Shown piece after piece: positions 6,789-8,244 of a stretch of DNA of 8,244 bases (position 1 is the stretch's first letter; each line of letters starts with the position of its first letter). The stretch covers positions 1-8,244 of the forward strand of contig JAUVQV010000021.1 in the NCBI GenBank assembly GCA_030597995.1. The letters are read 5' to 3'. The notes under the pieces are model-generated. The model was not told the DNA's origin. It worked only from the letters and a program-made list of their open reading frames with translations, and searched no databases. Origin of the DNA: Candidatus Rokuibacteriota bacterium (GTDB lineage Bacteria; JAUVQV01). The translations under genes were made by a program, and so were the position numbers.

Positions 6789-6991
6789 TCCTCCAGTGCT
6801 CTTTTGAAAAGATAATATGCTCCCTTGACTTCACCCTGGCTGGTGGTAAAAGGAACAATACCGACCAGCTCCCACCCTTCTCTCCCTGCCCTGTTGAGAC
6901 GCGAGAGGTCGAGCCCGGATTTCGGCATACCCCCGAAAATGTCAGGATGCGCTACGTACACCTGGCCGTACTCCCACTTGCTCTGTGCCAT
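6785..6991 (-). CDS. Small DUF4177-like protein
   Basis: The 68-residue product has the DUF4177-type pattern: an N-terminal W-E-Y-x-x-V-Y strand, then LNRAGREGWELVGIVPF (residues 32-48) and a closing YYLFKR strand. The core is the conserved L-N-x-x-G-x-x-G-W-E-L-V element. There is no signal peptide, Cys or haem site, so it is probably cytosolic. The family's function is not established. An excellent Shine-Dalgarno (GGAGGTGG, plus-strand 6998-7005) lies six bases before ATG 6991, in contrast to the weak signals of its neighbours. Its TGA overlaps the ATG of the giant cytochrome (6785-6788), which suggests coupled translation. It starts 56 bp after the NHL gene ends. A role in cytochrome production or regulation is inferred from position only. 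Confidence 0.82.
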   Translation of the reverse strand: MAQSKWEYGQVYVAHPDIFGGMPKSGLDLSRLNRAGREGWELVGIVPFTTSQGEVKGAYYLFKRALEE

Positions 6992-7030
6992 ACGCTTCCA
7001 CCTCCCTTGCCGCGTTCCGGCCCGGCTCGA

Positions 7031-7046
7031 TCCCCCTCGAGGGGGA
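7031..7046. repeat. 16-bp perfect palindrome between NHL and DUF4177 genes
   Basis: TCCCCCTCGAGGGGGA is a perfect palindrome starting one base after the NHL stop codon (7048-7050) in transcription order. In RNA it gives a 6-bp, five-GC stem with loop UCGA. No U-run follows, so a full terminator is unlikely. A processing or 3'-end stabilising hairpin that sets unequal expression within the operon is plausible. Confidence 0.6.
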
Positions 7047-7047
7047 A

Positions 7048-8055
7048 TTACCGGATTATTTCAAGCCCTTTCACCCGGCTCTTTCCCATCTCCAGAACAA
7101 ATATTATCTGATCCCGGACGGCGAGGCTGACCGGATTTTTCAGAACCAGGGGCTGCTGATCCTGACCGCAGAGAACACCCTGATACCTCCCCTGGAAATC
7201 GAATACCTGCAACGATCCGAGATAATTGTCCCCTACCAGGAGAAGATCCTCAGCCAGCACCGCCAGTCCGGCGGGCCGGAAAAGGGTCCCCTCGCTCACC
7301 CCGAACTCTCCGAACGTCAAGAGCGGATTCCCCTTGGGAGTGAAAATCTGGATCCGGCTGTTGAGGGTGTCGGCCACGATTATCCGGCCGGGATCATCCT
7401 GGACCACCCGGAAGGGGTAACGGAGCCCCTGCGGCCCCTCTCCCAACTCTCCCCATCGTCTGAGGGGCTGCCCCTTTAAATCAAAAACCCGGATCTGGTG
7501 CGCCGCGCTGTCCACCACGTAACATTCTCCCCGGGAAACGAGTATCCCGACCGGTCTCGAGGGCTCGTCACCCTCGCCGGTCTCGAACTCTTTCACCACG
7601 TGCCCTTGCAGGTCGGTGACGAGAACTCTCCCCCCCCCGGAGTCCGCCAGAAAGATCCGGTCGGCCCCCCCCAGTCCCATCCCGAGATAGGAGACCTCCC
7701 TGCCACCGGGAGTTTTCACGGCTCTCTTAAAACGGCCCCCGAGATCGTAGACCGCCACCCTCCCGTTGAGATCATCCAGGACATAGAGGAGGTTTTCATG
7801 AACCAGGATGTCCGAGGGCTGGCGGAGCGGAACTCCTCCCGCTTCCCGGATCTCGAAAGTCTCTCTCACCATCCAGCACTTTGCCGGGGCCGGGGCCGCC
7901 GGGGAGACCAGGGGCATCCAGAGAGGGAGCGCGGCGGTCAGGAAGGCCACCCTCACCGCCCTGGACCACTCGACCCGGCGGAGAGACGATAACGCCCGCA
8001 CCCGGTCCCCGTGACCCCCCCGGAGAGGTCCGGCATCTGAAGCGGGACCCTTCAT
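7048..8055 (-). CDS. Exported NHL-repeat six-bladed beta-propeller protein
   Basis: From ATG 8055 the product is 335 residues. After an Arg-rich start comes a hydrophobic export segment (about 35-50, VAFLTAALPLW) and an Ala/Pro cleavage zone (about 51-58). The mature part has six NHL-type blades near 80-109, 123-151, 167-196, 213-242, 259-290 and 307-333. The blade signature is P-x-x-(I/L)-x-V...hydrophobic-V-x-D-x-x-x-x-R-(I/V)-x-V-(Y/F)-(D/T)-x-x-G. There are no haem sites and no catalytic residues are recognised. NHL propellers are protein- or ligand-binding platforms, and exported ones are often encoded beside multihaem cytochromes in metal-reducing bacteria, where a scaffold role is inferred. 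The frame opens at GTG 8205, but that overlaps the preceding gene, whose TGA is at 8061-8063. ATG 8055 (or GTG 8058) lies just after that stop. GTG 8004 (codon 18 from the ATG) is an alternative that would give a tighter signal peptide. No clear Shine-Dalgarno is seen, which suggests coupling to the upstream gene. Confidence 0.88.
   Translation of the reverse strand: MKGPASDAGPLRGGHGDRVRALSSLRRVEWSRAVRVAFLTAALPLWMPLVSPAAPAPAKCWMVRETFEIREAGGVPLRQPSDILVHENLLYVLDDLNGRVAVYDLGGRFKRAVKTPGGREVSYLGMGLGGADRIFLADSGGGRVLVTDLQGHVVKEFETGEGDEPSRPVGILVSRGECYVVDSAAHQIRVFDLKGQPLRRWGELGEGPQGLRYPFRVVQDDPGRIIVADTLNSRIQIFTPKGNPLLTFGEFGVSEGTLFRPAGLAVLAEDLLLVGDNYLGSLQVFDFQGRYQGVLCGQDQQPLVLKNPVSLAVRDQIIFVLEMGKSRVKGLEIIR
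7630..7638. repeat. C9 homopolymer tract inside the NHL gene
   Basis: Nine C on the plus strand read as G9 in the NHL gene, encoding Gly-Gly-Gly (140-142) in the second blade. The frame is intact. It is a second slippage-prone tract in the window, equal in length to the one in the activase. A C8 tract (5546-5553) lies in the cytochrome gene. Confidence 0.8.
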
Positions 8056-8060
8056 CACGG

Positions 8061-8244
8061 TCAACGAATGTGCGGAAAATACCACTTGGCCCCCGGGGGG
8101 AGAGTGTAATACTCTTCGAGCACTTCCAGCCGCGCCCTCTGCTCCGGTGTGGTCCCGGCGCGGACGTATTTTTTCAATCCATCGCGTCGGTGGCAAGCGG
8201 CGCACTTCGGCCCGCGGTCGAAACAGGGCTGCTTTCGTACCACC
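8061..8244 (-). CDS. 3' end of a c-type cytochrome gene, N-terminus beyond window
   Basis: The frame enters from the right edge and ends with TGA at 8061-8063, giving 61 visible residues. There is one haem-binding CAACH (residues 14-18 counted from codon 8243-8241) and another Cys seven residues earlier. A basic and acidic helical stretch (PEQRARLEVLEEYY) and a short tail ending FPHIR follow. A GTG lies at 8243-8241, but a start there would leave a haem protein without a signal peptide, so this is more likely the C-terminus of a longer exported cytochrome. The stop is five bases before ATG 8055 of the NHL gene, so the two are almost certainly co-transcribed. Total haem number and length cannot be judged. 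Confidence 0.65.
   Translation of the reverse strand, partial: VVRKQPCFDRGPKCAACHRRDGLKKYVRAGTTPEQRARLEVLEEYYTLPPGAKWYFPHIR

Noticed and set aside
8056..8205. NHL protein starting at GTG 8205 (385 residues)
   Set aside because: It would overlap the upstream cytochrome end by about 145 bases, and the added residues are not signal-like. ATG 8055 sits directly after the upstream stop and leads to a credible export signal.
7048..8244. Toxin-antitoxin, phage or mobile element content
   Set aside because: No transposase, integrase, terminal duplications or toxin motifs were seen. The genes look like ordinary chromosomal respiration genes.

Overview
The window is GC-rich, tightly packed bacterial DNA. 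It most resembles the Desulfuromonadota/Geobacterales group of anaerobic, metal-respiring bacteria, although no taxonomic marker is present. The placement is an inference from the gene mix: a giant multiheme c-type cytochrome beside an NHL beta-propeller protein, plus a large two-headed 2-hydroxyacyl-CoA dehydratase activase typical of strict anaerobes.

Layout: (1) Positions 1-2447, minus strand, hold the N-terminal 815 residues of a very large acyl-CoA dehydratase activase-type protein. It has two tandem BadF/BadG/BcrA/BcrD ATPase domains followed by a DUF2229-like region, and it runs off the left edge. (2) Positions 2448-2678 are a divergent control region with one plausible sigma70-type promoter per direction. 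The plus-strand promoter places the transcription start on the GTG codon of the next gene. (3) Positions 2679-3323, plus strand, encode a HAD-family pyrimidine 5'-nucleotidase-like phosphatase. (4) Positions 3324-3476 lie between two converging genes and contain a 14-bp perfect palindrome and a 97-bp imperfect inverted-repeat element with a strong central hairpin. (5) Positions 3477-8244, minus strand, look like one operon. Read in transcription order it has the 3' end of a c-type cytochrome (one CxxCH visible), an exported six-bladed NHL beta-propeller protein, a 68-residue DUF4177-like protein, and a 1103-residue exported cytochrome with 29 canonical CxxCH haem sites and one decayed site (CHYCQ).

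The minus-strand cluster reads as an extracytoplasmic electron-transfer module. The giant cytochrome would be a long haem wire built from repeated tetrahaem units, and the NHL protein a periplasmic or surface scaffold. The small DUF4177-like protein is joined to the giant cytochrome by an ATGA stop/start overlap, so it is probably made in step with it. No outer-membrane porin is visible, so the cluster is not a complete porin-cytochrome conduit within this window. The activase and the HAD phosphatase appear unrelated to the cytochrome operon, and the activase's partner dehydratase subunits are not visible. No RNA gene, CRISPR array, transposase or integrase was found.
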